Part shown: positions 1 to 15,000 of the stretch, piece by piece
Numbering within the stretch: the first letter of the stretch is position 1
Layout: each line of letters begins with the position of its first letter
Source of the DNA: Cololabis saira
Taxonomy: Eukaryota; Chordata; Actinopteri; Beloniformes; Belonidae
Direction: 5' to 3'
Assembly (NCBI RefSeq): GCF_033807715.1
Contig: NC_084609.1
Span: 33,415,350 to 33,479,349 of the forward strand
DNA: 64,000 nt
Position numbers and translations under genes: made by a program
The notes under the pieces: generated by a model
What the model saw: only the letters and a program-made list of their open reading frames with translations
Told to the model about the DNA's origin: nothing
The model's database searches: none

Positions 1-70
1 CCTGGATCTCCAGGGGCTGCCCGGCCGGGACAGACCCGCCCAGCAGAGACGAGCCGTACAGAGTCACAGA
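1..70 (-). CDS. aldh1l2: aldh1l2 exon 7 (cut by window edge)
   Basis: Acceptor ctccag, then [12 protein letters not shown] and [11 protein letters not shown], matching the segment after GQ in ALDH1L2. The exon continues beyond position 1. Intron 6 (71-338) is short and AT-rich with no recognised repeat. Confidence 0.88.
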
Positions 71-3000
71 CTGGAGAAAGACAGAGAAATGTTTATATTT
101 TAATTATGCCTTGTATTTTTATTTTATATAATTATATCATTTTTTTATGATTTCTATTACGAGCTTGTTTTCATTTTGTTAATGTGTTTCTTTTCTTTTT
201 AATGTCCTTGCCCTTGTCTTGTTTTTGGTTGTGTTTTTGCGTTGTGCTGCCAAATGGGGTGTCTGTGTTGTTGTGTATTATGTGGAAAACTTAATAAAGA
301 CATGTTTCAAGAAAAGTTGTGTGTCCCGGGAAACAGACCTGCCCGTCGATGATGGTCCAGGCCCCGGGGACTTTATCGTGGCCCCGGATCCAGTTGTGGA
401 TGGTTTCAGCCGGCTGGGCCAAGTTCACCTGGAACACGTGGGAAGAAAACTGTCAAATACTGCTGATGGCTCAGAGTTACTTTAAAGGTGAGGCGCCTGG
501 AGTTCTGGGTATGAGGAAGAAGTTTAACAGTTGTTACACCCAGTACTGGAGTTGAGGGGGGATGAGGGGGATGAGGGGGATGAGGGGGATGAGGGGGATG
601 AGGGGGATGAGGGGGATGAGGGGGATGGCATCCCCCCTGAACTAAAAACAGTCCAAATCATCCCCCCTGAAATAAAAACGGTCCAAATCATCCCCCCCTG
701 AAATAAAAAATGTCCAAATCATCCCCCCCTGAACTAAAAACAGTCCAAATCATCCCCCCTGAAATAAAAACGGTCCAAATCATCCCCCCCGAAATAAAAA
801 CGGTCCAAATCATCCCCCCCTGAAATAAAAAATGTCCAAATCATCCCCCCCTGAAATAAAAAGGGTCCAAATCATCCCCCCCTGAAATAAAAACGGTCCA
901 AATCATCCCCCCCTGAAATAAAAACGGTCCAAATCATCCCCCCCTGAAATAAAAACGGTCCAAATCATCCCCCCCTGAAATAAAAACGGTCCAAATCATC
1001 CCCCCTGAACTAAAAACGGTCCAAATCATCCCCCCTGAACTAAAAACAGTCCAAATCATCCCCCCTGAAATAAAAACGGTCCAAATCATCCCCCCCGAAA
1101 TAAAAACGGTCCAAATCATCCCCCCTGAAATAAAAACGGTCTAAATCATCCACCCTGAAATAAAAACGGTCCAAATCATCCCCCCTGAAATAAAAACGGT
1201 CCAAATCATCCCCCCCTGAAATAAAAACGGTCTAAATCATCCACCCTGAAATAAAAACGGTCCAAATCATCCCCCCTGAAATAAAAACGGTCCAAATCAT
1301 CCCCCCCTGAAATAAAAACGGTCCAAATCATCCCCCCCCTGAAATAAAAACGGTCCAAATCATCCCCCCCTGAAATAAAAACGGTCCAAATCATCCCCCC
1401 TGAAATAAAAACGGTCCAAATCATCCCCCCTGTAAAACTGTCATCCCTCCTTTCCATCCCTTATGTCATTTCATCAATGAATGTGGTTTTACTGCTATTT
1501 CAACATTTAGAGTCATCACCAGAAAAATAACACCAGAAAAATAACTTATTTGACAATTTTCACCTGTTTCAAGTAAATCTTCACTTGAAATAAGTAGGAA
1601 AATCTAGAGATTTATCTTCTTATTACAAGCAAAAAAATCTTGTTCCACTGGCAGATTTTTCTACTTACTTCAAGCGAAAATCTACTTGAAACAGGTGAAA
1701 ATTGTTGTTTTTTCCAGTGATGAGTCTTTTTTTAAGTGTAATGAGATTTTTTTACTAAAATGAGACATTTTAACTAGAAACTAGTTTTTGCAGTGATCCA
1801 TTTTACTTATCCTGTGAAGGACAGAGTCATATTGATAAGTTCAGAAAACTGTTTTTTATTTTTGTGTTTTGATGTACAGTATAAGACAGAATATTGTGAT
1901 TTTCTGTAATGCAATTACAAAAACTAAAATATCATACATTCTGGATTCATTACAAATCAACTGAAATATTGCAAGCCTTTTATTATTTTAATAATGCTGA
2001 TCATGGTTTACAGCTTAAGAAAACTCAAATATCCTATCTCAAAAAATTTGAATATTCTGAGAATCTTAATCTTAAACTGTAAACCATAATCAGCAATATT
2101 AAAATAATAAAAGGCTTGCAATATTTCAGTTGATTTGTAATGAATCCAGAATGTATGACATTTTTGTTTTTTTAATTGCATTACAGAAAATAAAGAACTT
2201 TATCACAATATTCTAATTGTAGTATTTGATGTAAGCCCAGTGGATATTTCAAGCTCACAGAAAGCTGCATTTAACTGCTGCTATGTCATTCCTGCAGTAT
2301 TTCTGCAGCTGTTTTGGTCACTGCTATTATTTGTAATATATTATATTATTTGTAATCAGCACAAATTATCTGTCCCCATATGATCAAATCCACCACCCCC
2401 CCTGTTGTTTTTTTACAACTGGAGTACTGGTTCCAGCTGAATTTCTGGGAATGACGAGGTTCCGTGCAGCTGGCTGCAGCTCGTAGAACAGCACATGGAC
2501 AGTGATGATGAAATACAAGCCTCCTCTCTAAGAATAGCTCACGCTGAGCAACGTGGCGGTAGTGAGGACTGGGAGGGCAGCGAGCACGCGGAGAACACGA
2601 CCCCACCTCCGTCCTCCTGCTGACGGGATAGGCCAGTCAGCAGCCGCTCCGCCGCTACAGCAGCAGCACTTTTCCAGGAAATTCCCTGAATGAGGATGTT
2701 GTAACACCGTCCAGCTGCTCAACAACCTGACACTGACCAGTGTCTACACACGGTGCAGCGCTCAGGCTCATACACAATACAATATAGTCAGTACTCCAGT
2801 TGGAAAATAAATGAGGGGGGATGGTGGATTTGATCATATGGGGACAGATAATTTGTGCTGATTACAAATATTATAATATATTACAAATAATAGCAGTGAC
2901 CAAAACACCTGCAGAAATACTGCAGGAATGACATAGCAGCAGTTAAATGCAGCCTTCTGTAAGCTTTAAATATCCACTGGGCTTACATCAAATACATCAA

Positions 3001-6000
3001 AACACAACAATAAAAAACACTTTTCTGAACTTATCAATATGACTCTGTCCTTCACAGGATAAGTAAAATGGATCACTGCAAAAACTCACAATCTTAACAA
3101 GAATATTTGTCTTATTTCTAGTTAAAATGTCTCATTTTAGTAAAAAAAATCTCATTACACTTAAAACAAGACTCATCACTGGAAAAAAAAAACAATTTTC
3201 ACCTGTTTCAAGTAGATTTTCACTTAAAATAAGTAGAAAAATCTGCCAGTGGAACAAGATTTTTTTGCTTGTAATAAGAAGATAAATCTTGTTCCACTGG
3301 CAGATTTTTCTACTTATTTCAAGTGAAAATGTACTTGAAACAGGTGAAAATTGTCAAATAAGTTATTTTTCTGGTGTTATTTTTCTGGTGATGACTCTAA
3401 ATGTTGAAATAGCAGTAAAACCACATTCATTGATGAAATGACATAAGGGATGGAAAGGAGGGATGGCAGTTTTACAGGGGGGATGATTTGGACCGTTTTT
3501 ATTTCAGGGGGGGATGATTTGGACCGTTTTTATTTCAGGGGGGATGATTTGGACCGTTTTTATTGCAGGGAGGATGACGTCCCCCCTCACCCCCCCTCAT
3601 CCCCCCTCAACTCCAGTACTGAATATAGTCATATTTAACAATAAGCTTAAACTGTCTAACTTACACAAATCGGTACCTCAAGAACTTAGTCTTGACAACA
3701 ACGTCCTTTTCTTAGCTTCTATAAACACTAATTCCATCATGGGAATCATTTTTCTGATAAAAGCGCTGCAGTGAATAGAAAAGTGGGAGGAGGTGTGCAC
3801 TAAATCACAATCCACAACTACCTACACCCGCCTGGAATTACTACAATACAACTGGTTTAATGCCAACATATATAACTGCAGAAAAGCTAAACCGATATAA
3901 CAGCGCTGTAGCTGAAGTTTGTGTTAAGTGTGAGAAGGAAAAAGGTACTTTTTTCCATTGTACTTGGCAATGTACAGAAATACAAAAATTCTGGAGAAAA
4001 GTGAAACAATGTATTCAAAATATTTTTCAGATTCAAGTAGTTAATTCCACAGCTGTTTATATTAGGTTTACATCCAGATAATTTGAAGCTTAAAAAGAAT
4101 CAACGAATATTTGTAGACTTGAGTGTGTTAATGGTAAAAAGAGTAATAGCTTTCTCATGGAAAAACACCAGAAGACCAAGTTTCCATAACTCTCCATTTA
4201 CAGAAAATTACCTACACCATAAAACACACGTCGGCAACCCAAAATGTTTTAGAGCCATATTGAACCAAAAACACAAAAAACAATGTCTGGAGCCGCAAAA
4301 AATGAAAAGTCTTGTATCAGCCTTAGAATGAAGGCAACACATGCTGCATGTATCTATATTAGTTAGAACTGGGGGAAGATTTTTTTTTTTATTATGCACT
4401 TCGAGAAAAAGCTGAAATGTCAAAATTAATGTTGAAGTACAATTTTGAGAAAAAAGTCGAAATGCCAAAAAAAAGCCGAAATGTTGAGAAAAAAGTCGAA
4501 ATGTTGAGAAAAAAGTCAAAATGTCGAGAAAAAGTTGAAATGGCGAGATTAATGTTGAAGTACAATCTCGAGAAAAAAGTGGAAATGTTGTGAAAAAAGT
4601 CGAAATGTCGAGATTAAAATGGAAAGGAAAAAGGAAGAAAAAAAGAGAAAAAAAGGAAAAAAAGAAGAAAAAAAGGAAAGGAAAAAAAAAAGAAAAGGAA
4701 AAAAAAGGCCAAACATTTTTGAGAAGGCTCCAGGGAGCCACTAGGGCGGCGCTAAAGAGCCCGGGTTGCCGACCCCTGGAGTCGGTGCTTTCAGGCTACT
4801 GCCTGGCATTGGAACACTCACCTTGGCGTTGGATTTCTTCTGAATCCCCTCATAGGTCGCTCCTTCTTCTGTCTGGGGAACCCGAGGGGCCTTTCCATCA
4901 GCGATGAGCTGCACCGACTCCACCTGAACCAGAACAACAACGACTGTCAGAGCTCTGCGGCCGGGAGGTTCCTGTCAGCACTTTGAATTCAATTCAATTT
5001 TATTTGTATAGCGTCTATTACAACAAAAGTTGTCTATAGGATCTTTCCAGAGACCCAAAACATAAACATAAACCCCCAAGCAATTATTACATAAACAATG
5101 GCAGGTAAAAACTCCCATAGTGGGAAAAAACCTTAAGCCAAACAGTGGCAAGAAAAACTCCCCTTTAGGGTTAGGGTTAGGGGGGACCCTCCTGCCGAAG
5201 GCCAGACTGGGGGTGGGGGACATCAGCAGCACAGCAGGCAGGTGGAAGCAGCAGCGGGATGACCAGAGGGGGGTGGGGGACCGCAGGCAGGTGGAAGCAG
5301 CAGCAGGATGACCAGAGGGGGAGGGCAGGCAGGTGGAAGCAGCATGACCAGAGGGGGGTGGGGGACCGCAGGCAGGTGGAAGCAGCAGCAGGGTGACCAG
5401 AGGGGAAGGGGGCGCAGGCAGGTGGAAGCGGCAGCGGGATGACCAGAGGGGGAGAGGGGGGGGGCGCAGGCAGGTGGAAGCAGCAGCGGGATGACCAGAG
5501 GGGGGTGGGGGATCGCAGGCAGGTGGAAGCAGCAGCAGGGTGACCAGAGGGGCAGGGGGCGCAGGCAGGTGGAAGCAGCAGCGGGATGACCAGAGGGGGG
5601 GGGGTGCGCAGGCAGGTGGAAGCAGCAGCAGGGTGACCAGAGGGGGGTGGGGGGCCGCAGGCAGGTGGAAGCAGCAGCAGGGTGACCAGAGGGGAAGGGG
5701 GGGCAGGCAGGTGGAAGCAGCAGCGGGATGACCAGAGGGGGAGAGGGGGGCGCAGGCAGGTGGAAGCAGCAGCGGGATGACCAGAGGGGGGTGGGGGACC
5801 GCAGGCAGGTGGAAGCAGCAGCGGGATGACCAGAGGGGGGTGGGGGACCGCAGGCAGGTGGAAGCAGAACTTTGCTTGGTTACCATGGCTTTGATGCCCT
5901 CTGAGAAGAGGAAGCGGTTGTAAAGCGTGTCCACGGTGTCGTTGGGCTCCACGGCACATTCCCTCTGTAGCAGGATGGGTCCGGTGTCCAGTCCGTCGTC

Positions 6001-9000
6001 GGCCCAGAACACGGTGAAGCCGGCTTTCTTATCCCCGTGGATCAGGGTCCTAGTGACACAGATTCATAATAAACTCATTCATGTTCACTGCAAAAACTCA
6101 ACATCTCTCTAAGGTACAAATGATTCAAATCACACATATTTTGGGTATGTCCGCTTATTCACTATTTATTAGTGGTGTGTCCAAACTTTATCTGGTAAAG
6201 AACCTTTTACCGACTGAAACACTGCAAAAACTCAAAATCTTACCAAGAATATTTGTCTTATTTCTAGTTAAAATGTCTCATTTTTAGGCAAAAAAATCTC
6301 ATTACACTTAAAACAAGACTCGTCACTGGAAAAATTACTTTTTTTCATTCATCCATTATCTTACCCGCTTTATCCCTTGCGGGGTCACGGGGGTCTGCTG
6401 GAGCCTATCCCAGCTCATTTTAGGTGAGAGGCAGGGGTTACACCCTGGACAGGTCACCAGTCCATCGCGGAAAAATAACTTATTTGACAAAATAAATTTT
6501 GACTTTTTTCTCAACGTTTCGACTTTTTTCTCAAAATTGTACTTCAACATTAATCTTGACATTGAATTTTTTCTCGACATTTCGACGGTTTTCTCAAAGT
6601 GCATAATGAAAAAAAAATCGTATTTTTATTTTTCTCCTGCCTGACCCTAATACTATTCCGTATTGATCAAATTCTGGAAAGGATAGATAAAAAAGGTCTA
6701 GTTCGTCTTTTAGTAATAAGAAATTAATTTAGAACAATAAATATATTTGCAATAGCCAAATGCAGATTGTTAGCATGAATTATAAAATCTGGAAGAGCAG
6801 CAGGACTTAGAATGTAAATGTCCCTTTTTGTAACAAAAGGTTTTTGTGGCAATAGTGGCCTTTATTAAGGAGCTTGAGAGGAACTAGAGAGGGAAATAAC
6901 CAACGAGCTGCAGCACAACTACAGCATCTCTACAGAGCTGCCCCAACGTCACTGGGTTGGAGTGAAATATCAAGCAAGATGCATTTTCATAGAAGGAAAG
7001 GGGGGGTTTTTCAGTAGTACAAAACAGAGCGCGGGAAAAGGGCGGAGAACAGACAGGCGAGGCAGAGAGATAAGAAAACCAACGTTCAAGCAGAGTTGAT
7101 AAAGAAAGACAAGGACATGAGTGAGGACTGAGAGCCTGTATGAAATGAAATATTCTGGGACGTGCTGCCACGCCTACGGAAGAGTATTAGGGCCAGGACG
7201 GAGAAAAATAAAAATAATATTTTAGAGGAGGAAGATTTTTTTTTCATTATGCACTTCGAGAAAAAAATCGAAATGTAGAGAAAAAAGTCGAAATGTATTT
7301 CAACTTTATTCTCGAAATTTCGAATTTATTCAAAAAATGTCGACTTTATTCTTGAAATTGTTTCAACATTAATCTTGAAATTTTTACTTTTTTCTCGACA
7401 TTTCTTTTTTTTTTAAATGTATTTATTCATATGCACAATGTTAAAAACAGTAATTATATTAATATATTAATATTAATTAATATTAATTAATATTAATTAA
7501 TATATTAATACAAGGACAAATAATTGTGCAGGAGAGGAAAAGAAGCCCTAAGGGCTTATAAAAAATCCTCCCCCTCAATACAAAATCACAAAAACAAATC
7601 AATCAATAGAAAAAGAAAAGAAAGGAAAAAAGAAAAGTTAAAAGAAACAAAGAAAAACACAATAAACACAAACAAAAATATCCATAAAATGGCAATTTCA
7701 TTTCAATTAGAATAGCCTATTAATTTAGCCTAGATAAGAGATTCCCCACCAAGCTGGTCCTGAACATTTTTAAGGATGATGAACTTAAGAGACCGATCTA
7801 AAGAGTTCCATTTCGACTTTTTTCTCAAAGTGCAAAATAAAAAAATAAAAGTTTTCTCCTGCATGGCCCTAATCCTCTTCCGTCCACACCAAGTGCTGTC
7901 AGCTCAGCTAGTTTTCTCCTCTCATCATCAGATTAGAGCGGTGTTATTCCTCACCAGTTGATGGCCGAGGCTCCCCGGTGCAGCGGCAGGATGGACGGGT
8001 GGTAGATGATGGATCCGTGCGCGGGGCTGTCGATCACGTTCATGGGGATGAACTGGGAACAGAAAGGCATGACGTTGAGCTCTGCGCCCACCGCCTTGTA
8101 GGCCTCCACCACCTCGGGGAGAGGCTTCCCCTTCACCCGCCACCTCGGGAACTTGAACACCGGCGTCCCGTCCTTCTCTGCTGCCACCGCTGGGAGGAGA
8201 GACGAGAATAAAGGTTATAAACCTTCACAGAAAAGGACAAACTTACACGTATGATACATGTAAATGTAAATGTACTTTATTTCTATAGCCCTTTACAGCC
8301 ACCTCTAGGTGAGCCAAAGTGCTTTACAGAATAAAACACAGAAATACAACATACAATCATAAGACAGAGCAAAAAAGAATAAATAGAATAAAAAAAGATT
8401 AAAAAGAGTAAAAAGTGTCACCACACTACTGGGTATTGAAAGTCATTCTAAGCCTTGATTTAAAGGCCCAGGTCAGAGACAGTCTTAAGTTGCAGGAGAG
8501 TTTGCTCCGGAGCTTGGGGGGGGGTTGAAAAGGCCGGGTCACCCCAGCGCTTGAACTTTGACCTGGGAACTTCCAACAACAGTTGGTTGGAGGATCTCAG
8601 CCCTGCCAGGCTCACGCACCGTTAAAAGCTCAGATAAATAGGGCGGGGGGAGGCCGTTGAGGGCTTTAGAAACAAACATCCTCACGCTCCCTCCATTCCT
8701 CCTCCACCTCCCTCCATTCCTCCTCCACCTCCCTCCTAAACAGTACTCGAGTTGTAAAAAAAGAAAATCAGGGGGGATGGTGGATTTGATCATATGGGGA
8801 CAGATAATTTGTGCTGATTACAAATAATATAATATATTACAAATAATAGCAGTGACCAAAACAGCTGCAGAAATACTGCAGGAATGACATAGCAGCAGTT
8901 AAATGCAGCCTTCTGTAAGCTTTAAATATCCACTGGGCTTACATCAAATACATCAAAACACAACAATAAAAAACACTTTTCTGAACTTATCAATATGACT

Positions 9001-12000
9001 CTGTCCTTCACAGGATAAGTAAAATGGATCACTGCAAAAACTCACAATCTTAACAAGAATATTTGTCTTATTTCTAGTTAAAATGTCTCATTTTAGTAAA
9101 AAAAATCTCATTACACTTAAAACAAGACTCATCACTGGAAAAAACAACAATTTTCACCTGTTTCAAGTAGATTTTCACTTGAAATAAGTAGAAAAATCTG
9201 CCAGTGGAACAAGATTTTTTGCTTGTAATGAGAAGAAATCTTTTCCCACTGGCAGATTTTTCTACTTATTTCAAGTGAAAATGTACTTGAAACAGGTGAA
9301 AATGGTCAAATAAGTTATTTTTCTGGTGTTATTTTTCTGGTGATGAATCTAAATGTTGAAATATCAGTAAAAACACATTCATTGATGAAATGACATAAGG
9401 GATGGTAAGGAGGGATGGCAGTTTTTTGACAGTTTTACCCTCAACTCCAGTCCTGCTCCTAAAAACCCTACAGACTAAACTCCGCACAACGGCTGATGGA
9501 GCCTTCAGTTGTGCTGCTCCTCCCTATGGAAGGCCCTCCTGGTACTACATGTAGTACTGGTACTGCCCTCCCAGACCACCTGAGGGCCTTCCAGACTGTG
9601 GATGCTTTTAAACGTGGCCTAAAAACCCACCTTTTAAAAAAAAAAAAAAAAAAGCCTTTTCCTGCTGATTTTATTCATGGTTGATTTTAACTTGTAGCAC
9701 TTTGAGATTTGTTTTTTTTTTAATGAAAAGTGCACTAGAAATAAAAAAAAATGTATTAAACAGTAAAAGTTTACATTTTGAAGTACCACCTGGAACATAT
9801 TAGATCTTGTGAATCTTTCAAATCACACACACCGGAAGGTGAGCGAAGAAAAGCAGCCTGCTCGGTGTCACAGTTAGTTAGTAAAAAACTAAAACTGTGT
9901 GGTTATCATCGTTGAAATTTACACTTCAGATCAATATACTGTACATTCACACTTTATAAGCTACTTTTAAAGTCAATTAGGATTCAAAGATCATTCTACA
10001 TAATGGAGACAATACTTCTGAAAAGGGAATTAATGACAAAACTGTACTGATTTATATTGACAGAATGATCAAGTAACAGATACAATAATATTGATAATAT
10101 TTCCTCCACATATTTATGCAGAGTTACACCAGTTTGTTTGTTTTATTGCATATACAGAATATTCCCTCTGAGCTGTATAACATACTAGTAGGAGCTCTGA
10201 TGATGATGCTGATCAGTATGTGTCATTACTAATGGCAAAAATAATGCAATCAGTTTTATCATTTATTTAAATACAAAAGCCACATTTCCAAAATATGTTT
10301 GGATTTAACAGGATATGACCAAATGCTACATTCTTATACCGTATTTTAACCAAGTGTCCAGTGTAGTTGATAAATGATACAGCATATACAGAAAGAGTTA
10401 CACTAAACTTGGTCTGAGATTCAGACTCTCACCCTGCCATGCTGCTTATCTCACCTCGACTCTAATGAATGGATATCAAGACAGTTTTATGGTGTTATTC
10501 ATTCCACTGTGAGAATCAACCTGAAGATTTCCACTCTGCTAGAAAACATGTCATCTACTGCAATTCACCACAAGTGAAGATTTGGTAAAAGCGTTCATAT
10601 GCAAGATTCTTCAGTGGACAAGAAAGATCCAATATATAAGCCTTGTGTCCAGAAGAATATACATTTATCTGCAGGAAATGACAAATACGTATTAGTTTCC
10701 TGACTAACTATCTAGTTTAACTTCATCAACCTTTGTAGTTGTGATTGTGGTAATGAATGGGTGTTGTTGTTCACAAGGTTATTTAATTGTCACAAATCAG
10801 CTAAGACAGGTAATAATAAGACAGGTGTTGTCATCGCAGAGCCGTTTTAAACAGGGGTGAAAGTAAGCCGGTATGATCCGGTACTCCGTACCACCAAAAG
10901 ATTCTGTGCCCGTACGCAGTATCGGGAAAAAAAAAACCACACAAATTGCTGACAATAATCTTCACATACAGCAGGTCTCGAACTCTCGATCTCTCACACC
11001 AAAGACTGCGACGCTACCTTTCAGCCATGACTCTGCTCCGCCTTCTTTTGACTGAGTCAGGACAGACAAACATAGCGATATAATCTAACTGAGTCCCGAC
11101 CTGTTTTTTCATCATTTTTAAAACATTTGTACGATATAAATATTAGTAAAACCCCACTATTTGTACTTTTGTGAATAGCGTATTCCAGTCTTTACTTCCT
11201 AAACACACACACACTGCATGGAAGGGAGCGTTTGATTTATTGTTCACGTAACGTTATTTTTTATTTTTTCACGACCAAACCACGCACTTTATTTATGTCA
11301 TTTGCACCGACGGGCAAGGACAAAAAATAAATGATTCCACCAAAATTCCAGAGATTTTTGTGGTTGGCTGACACATTACCAGCATATTTCAAATATGCTG
11401 GTAAATAATCACACGCCAAATAATCACAAATATGATATTTGTGATTGGTTTTCATTCCTCGTTTCAGAAAAAAAAAAGAGAAAAAAGCGGCAAAAATTTT
11501 GAACGTTTTTTTTTTATGTTTTAAGTGTTTTGCTTTGATGAAAAAAATGCATAAGAAGTTATCTTCCATTTCAATGCACACATTGTAAGAGACATTTTAC
11601 TCATCATCATCTCTTCTCTTCAGCTGCTGATGAATTTAACTGTAGATTTATTCTAGTTTGAAACAAAACAAATTGCCATGATTTTGAAAGTTTTGTCAAC
11701 ATTTACAAATTATTCTGTGACAATCCTTGGTCCGGACTGGCCTTTATTTACACCATTTAAATAAATCATTTGCTATAGGCCTACACAGTGTCAAGTGTTT
11801 CTAATTTTCTACAACATACAGGCATTAAAAAATTGAATGCGTGTTCAGGGATGAAGAAGCTGGTGGTGTGAGGAGAACCAGCCATGAAGGTTGGGGTCGT
11901 AGTACCAGCAAGAACTTTAATCTACTTTCACCCCTGGTTTTAAACCAATAACTGTCAGCTTTAGCTTTAGCTAGTTCAACTTATAGGAGATAAGCTTTAA

Positions 12001-15000
12001 CTCCAGTCAAAACCAGGCGTACCAGTTCTATCTGGAGACGCACAGTAAAGTGTGATAAAGCTGGCAGTGTGCAGCATGGGAGCCAGCTTTTTCCAGTTAA
12101 GTCCAACGGCTGGCTTGTTGCTTCAGTATATCAACACAGACACAGGAGACCAATTGGACCGTTTTTATTTCAGGGGGGGATGATTTAGACCGTTTTTATT
12201 TCAGGGGGGGGATGATTTGGACCGTTTTTATTTCAGGGGGGGATGATTTGGACCGTTTTTATTTCACGGGGGATGATTTGGACCGTTTTTATTTCGGGGG
12301 GGATGATTTGGACCGTTTTTATTTCAGGGGGGGGGTGATTTGGACCGTTTTTATTTCAGGGGGGATGATTTGGACCGTTTTTATTTCAGGGGGGATGATT
12401 TAGAGCGTTTTTATTTCAGGGGGGGATGATTTGGACCGTTTTTATTTCAGGGGGGATGATTTGGACTGTTTTTATTTCGGGGGGGTGCCATCCCCCCTTA
12501 TCCCCCCTCAACTCCAGTACTGCTAGTATACCCATGTCCTATGTGTCAGTAGGCAACGGTGAATGCAGCTCCAAGTCTGTGGGGTTCTGATTCCTCTACA
12601 CACTATTTTTCTGAGAGAACAAGGGGTAATTCAATTCAATTCAATACAATTTTATTTATATAGCATCTATTACAACAGAAGAGACCCACAACATGACCCC
12701 GCCGGAGCAATTATTACATAATTATTACATAATTATTACATAAACATAACACAAGTAAGAGGAAGAGGTGACGAAAAGAGCTGAGAGCAGTTGACTGTAG
12801 TTTGTGAAAAGACTGTTTTCAACTGGGATCTCTATTCCATTCCACTCTGCCCCAGAGAGACAATGGTGCCGCCATCGCTCAGTTAACCCCGGATAAAGGC
12901 CTGCCTTTGTCCAGGACCACGGTAGAGTCAAAACGCACCGGCCTCAGCCCCTGCCCCGGCTCGGACACTGAGCTGAGATCCAAACACTTCTAAAGATATG
13001 TGTCCAACAAGGCTTGTTCCTGCTCTGCTGGGGTTCTTTTAATTCAATTCAATTCAATTCCATTTTATTTATATAGCGTCTAATACAACAAAAGTTGTCT
13101 CTAGACGCTTTCCAGAGATCCAAAACATGAACATAAACCCCGAGCAATTATTACATAAACAATGGCAGGTAAAAACTCTCCTAGTGGGAGAAAAGCCTTA
13201 AGCCAAACAGTGGCAAGAAAAACTCCCCTTTAGGAGGGAAGAAACCTGGAGCAGGACCTGGATCATAAGGGGGTAGAAACCTGGAGCAGGACCTGGATCA
13301 TAAGGGGGTAGAAACCTGGACCAGGACCTGGATCATAAGGGGGTAGAAACCTGGACCAGGACCTGGATCATAAGGGGGGAAGAAACCTGGACCAGGACCT
13401 GGATCATAAGGGGGGACCCTCCTGCCGAGGGCCAGACTGGGGGTCGGGGACATCAACAGCACACAGCAGGCAGGTGGAAGCAGCAACGGGATGACCGGGG
13501 GTGAGGACCGCAGGCAGGTGGAAGCAGCAACGGGATGACCGGGGGTGGGGACCGCAGGCAGGTGGAAGCAGCAACGGGATGACCGGGGGTGGGGACCACA
13601 GGCAGGTGGAAGCAGCAATGGGATGACCGGGGGTGGGGACCACAGGCCAGCACGCAGCTCCCGAAGCTCCAGCCCAATCATCAAGCCCCAGGTTAGGTGC
13701 AGGGTCGGGGAAAGGTTGAGAAGGGGCAGGGCCAGGGAGAGGAGTCTTGATGGACAAACCTCACCCCCGCCTGATCGGGCCGTTACCCTGCCCTCTCACT
13801 CCCACACTGCAGGTTCCGGTGTTGTCCGGTGTAATTCACTCAGTTAAATAAACTTTATATTATAATTTACTGTAGAGTGAGCGAAAATAACCAAGTCAAA
13901 TTCCATTGTTTTGTCTGACCTGACCTGGCCAAATAAAAAAGATTCTGATTCTGATAAATCCCCAAAAGGAAAGTACATGGTATATTATGTATTATTATCT
14001 TATTTTTGAGGAGACTGCTTTTCACAGGCTTTTCCTGGTAGGACCTGTTCTCGGGGGGATAGTGGGACAGAAGGTTGGGCTGCAAATGTAGTAAATGAGC
14101 CAACGCCACGGACCAGGGTTCCACCGCAGCCAGAGCCACGGACCCGGGCTCCCCCGCAGCCGGCGCCCCGGACCCGGGTACCCCCGCAGCCGGCGCCCCG
14201 GACCCGGGTACCCCCGCAGCCGGCGCCCTGGACCCGGGTACCCCCGCAGCCGGCGCCACGGACCCGGGTACCCCCGCAGCCGGCTCCACGGACCCGGGCT
14301 CCCCCGCAGCCGGCGCCACGGACCAGGGCACCCCCGCAGCCGGCGCCTCGGACCCGGGTACCCCCGCAGCCGGCGCCACGGACCCGAGTACCCCCGCAGC
14401 CGGCGCCACGGACCCGGTTACCCCCGCAGCCGGCGCCCCGGACCCAGGTACCCCCGCAGCCGGCGCCACGGACCCGGGTACCCCCGCAGCCGGCGCCTCG
14501 GACCCGGGTACCACCGCAGCACGCGCCCCGGACCCGGGTCCCCCCTCAGCCAGCTCCCCGGACCCGAGTACCCCCGCAGCCAGCGCCACGGACCTGGGCT
14601 CCCCCTCAGCCAGCTCCACGTATCCTAGTTCCCATGTCAAGCCAAGTTCCCATGTCAAGCCAAAAGTCCCCGTCACGCCAAGAGTCCCCGTCACGCCAAG
14701 AGTCCCTGTCACGCCTGCCAAGCCCCACGCCACGCCTGCCAAGCCCCACGCCACGCCTGCCAAGACCCACGCCACGCCTGCCAAGACCCACGCCAAGCCC
14801 CCCGCCAAGACCCATGCCTAGGCCTCGGGGACGTCCCCCCGAGCTGTCTCGCCGGTCCGCCCGGCCTCAGGGACGTCCCCCCGAGCGTTCTCGCCGGTCT
14901 GCCCGGCCTCCTGGGCGACCCCCGGAGCTGTCTCGTCGGTCTGCCCAGTCCCCAGGACGGCCCCCGGAACATTGGCCGTGTGTTGGCCTGGGCCCTCCTC

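Larger units (their letters stand above)
541..2429. mobile_element. non-autonomous hAT with 30-bp minisatellite, copy A
   Basis: Ends are CAGTACTGGAGTTG at 541 and CCAGTACTCC-type inverted at 2429. Flanking 8-mers gttacacc and gttccagc agree at 6 of 8, a decayed target duplication. It holds a 9-bp GGGGGATGA array (553-628), about 26 units of a 30-bp minisatellite (630-1430), the shared hairpin core, and a nested 346-bp element (1877-2222). It lies in aldh1l2 intron 5. No transposase is encoded. Confidence 0.8.

Noticed and set aside
630..1457. Minus-strand ORFs rich in [10 protein letters not shown] / DDLDRFYF
   Set aside because: They are translations of the 30-bp minisatellite, which has no stop in some frames; the same peptides appear at every array copy.
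4208..4741. 177-codon Phe-rich ORF on the minus strand
   Set aside because: Arises from purine/pyrimidine-biased subrepeats inside transposon sequence.
14095..14808. Plus- and minus-strand ORFs overlapping the retroelement tail
   Set aside because: Shadow frames of the same 30-bp coding repeat; the frame ending at 15062 fits better with the polypurine tract and LTR.
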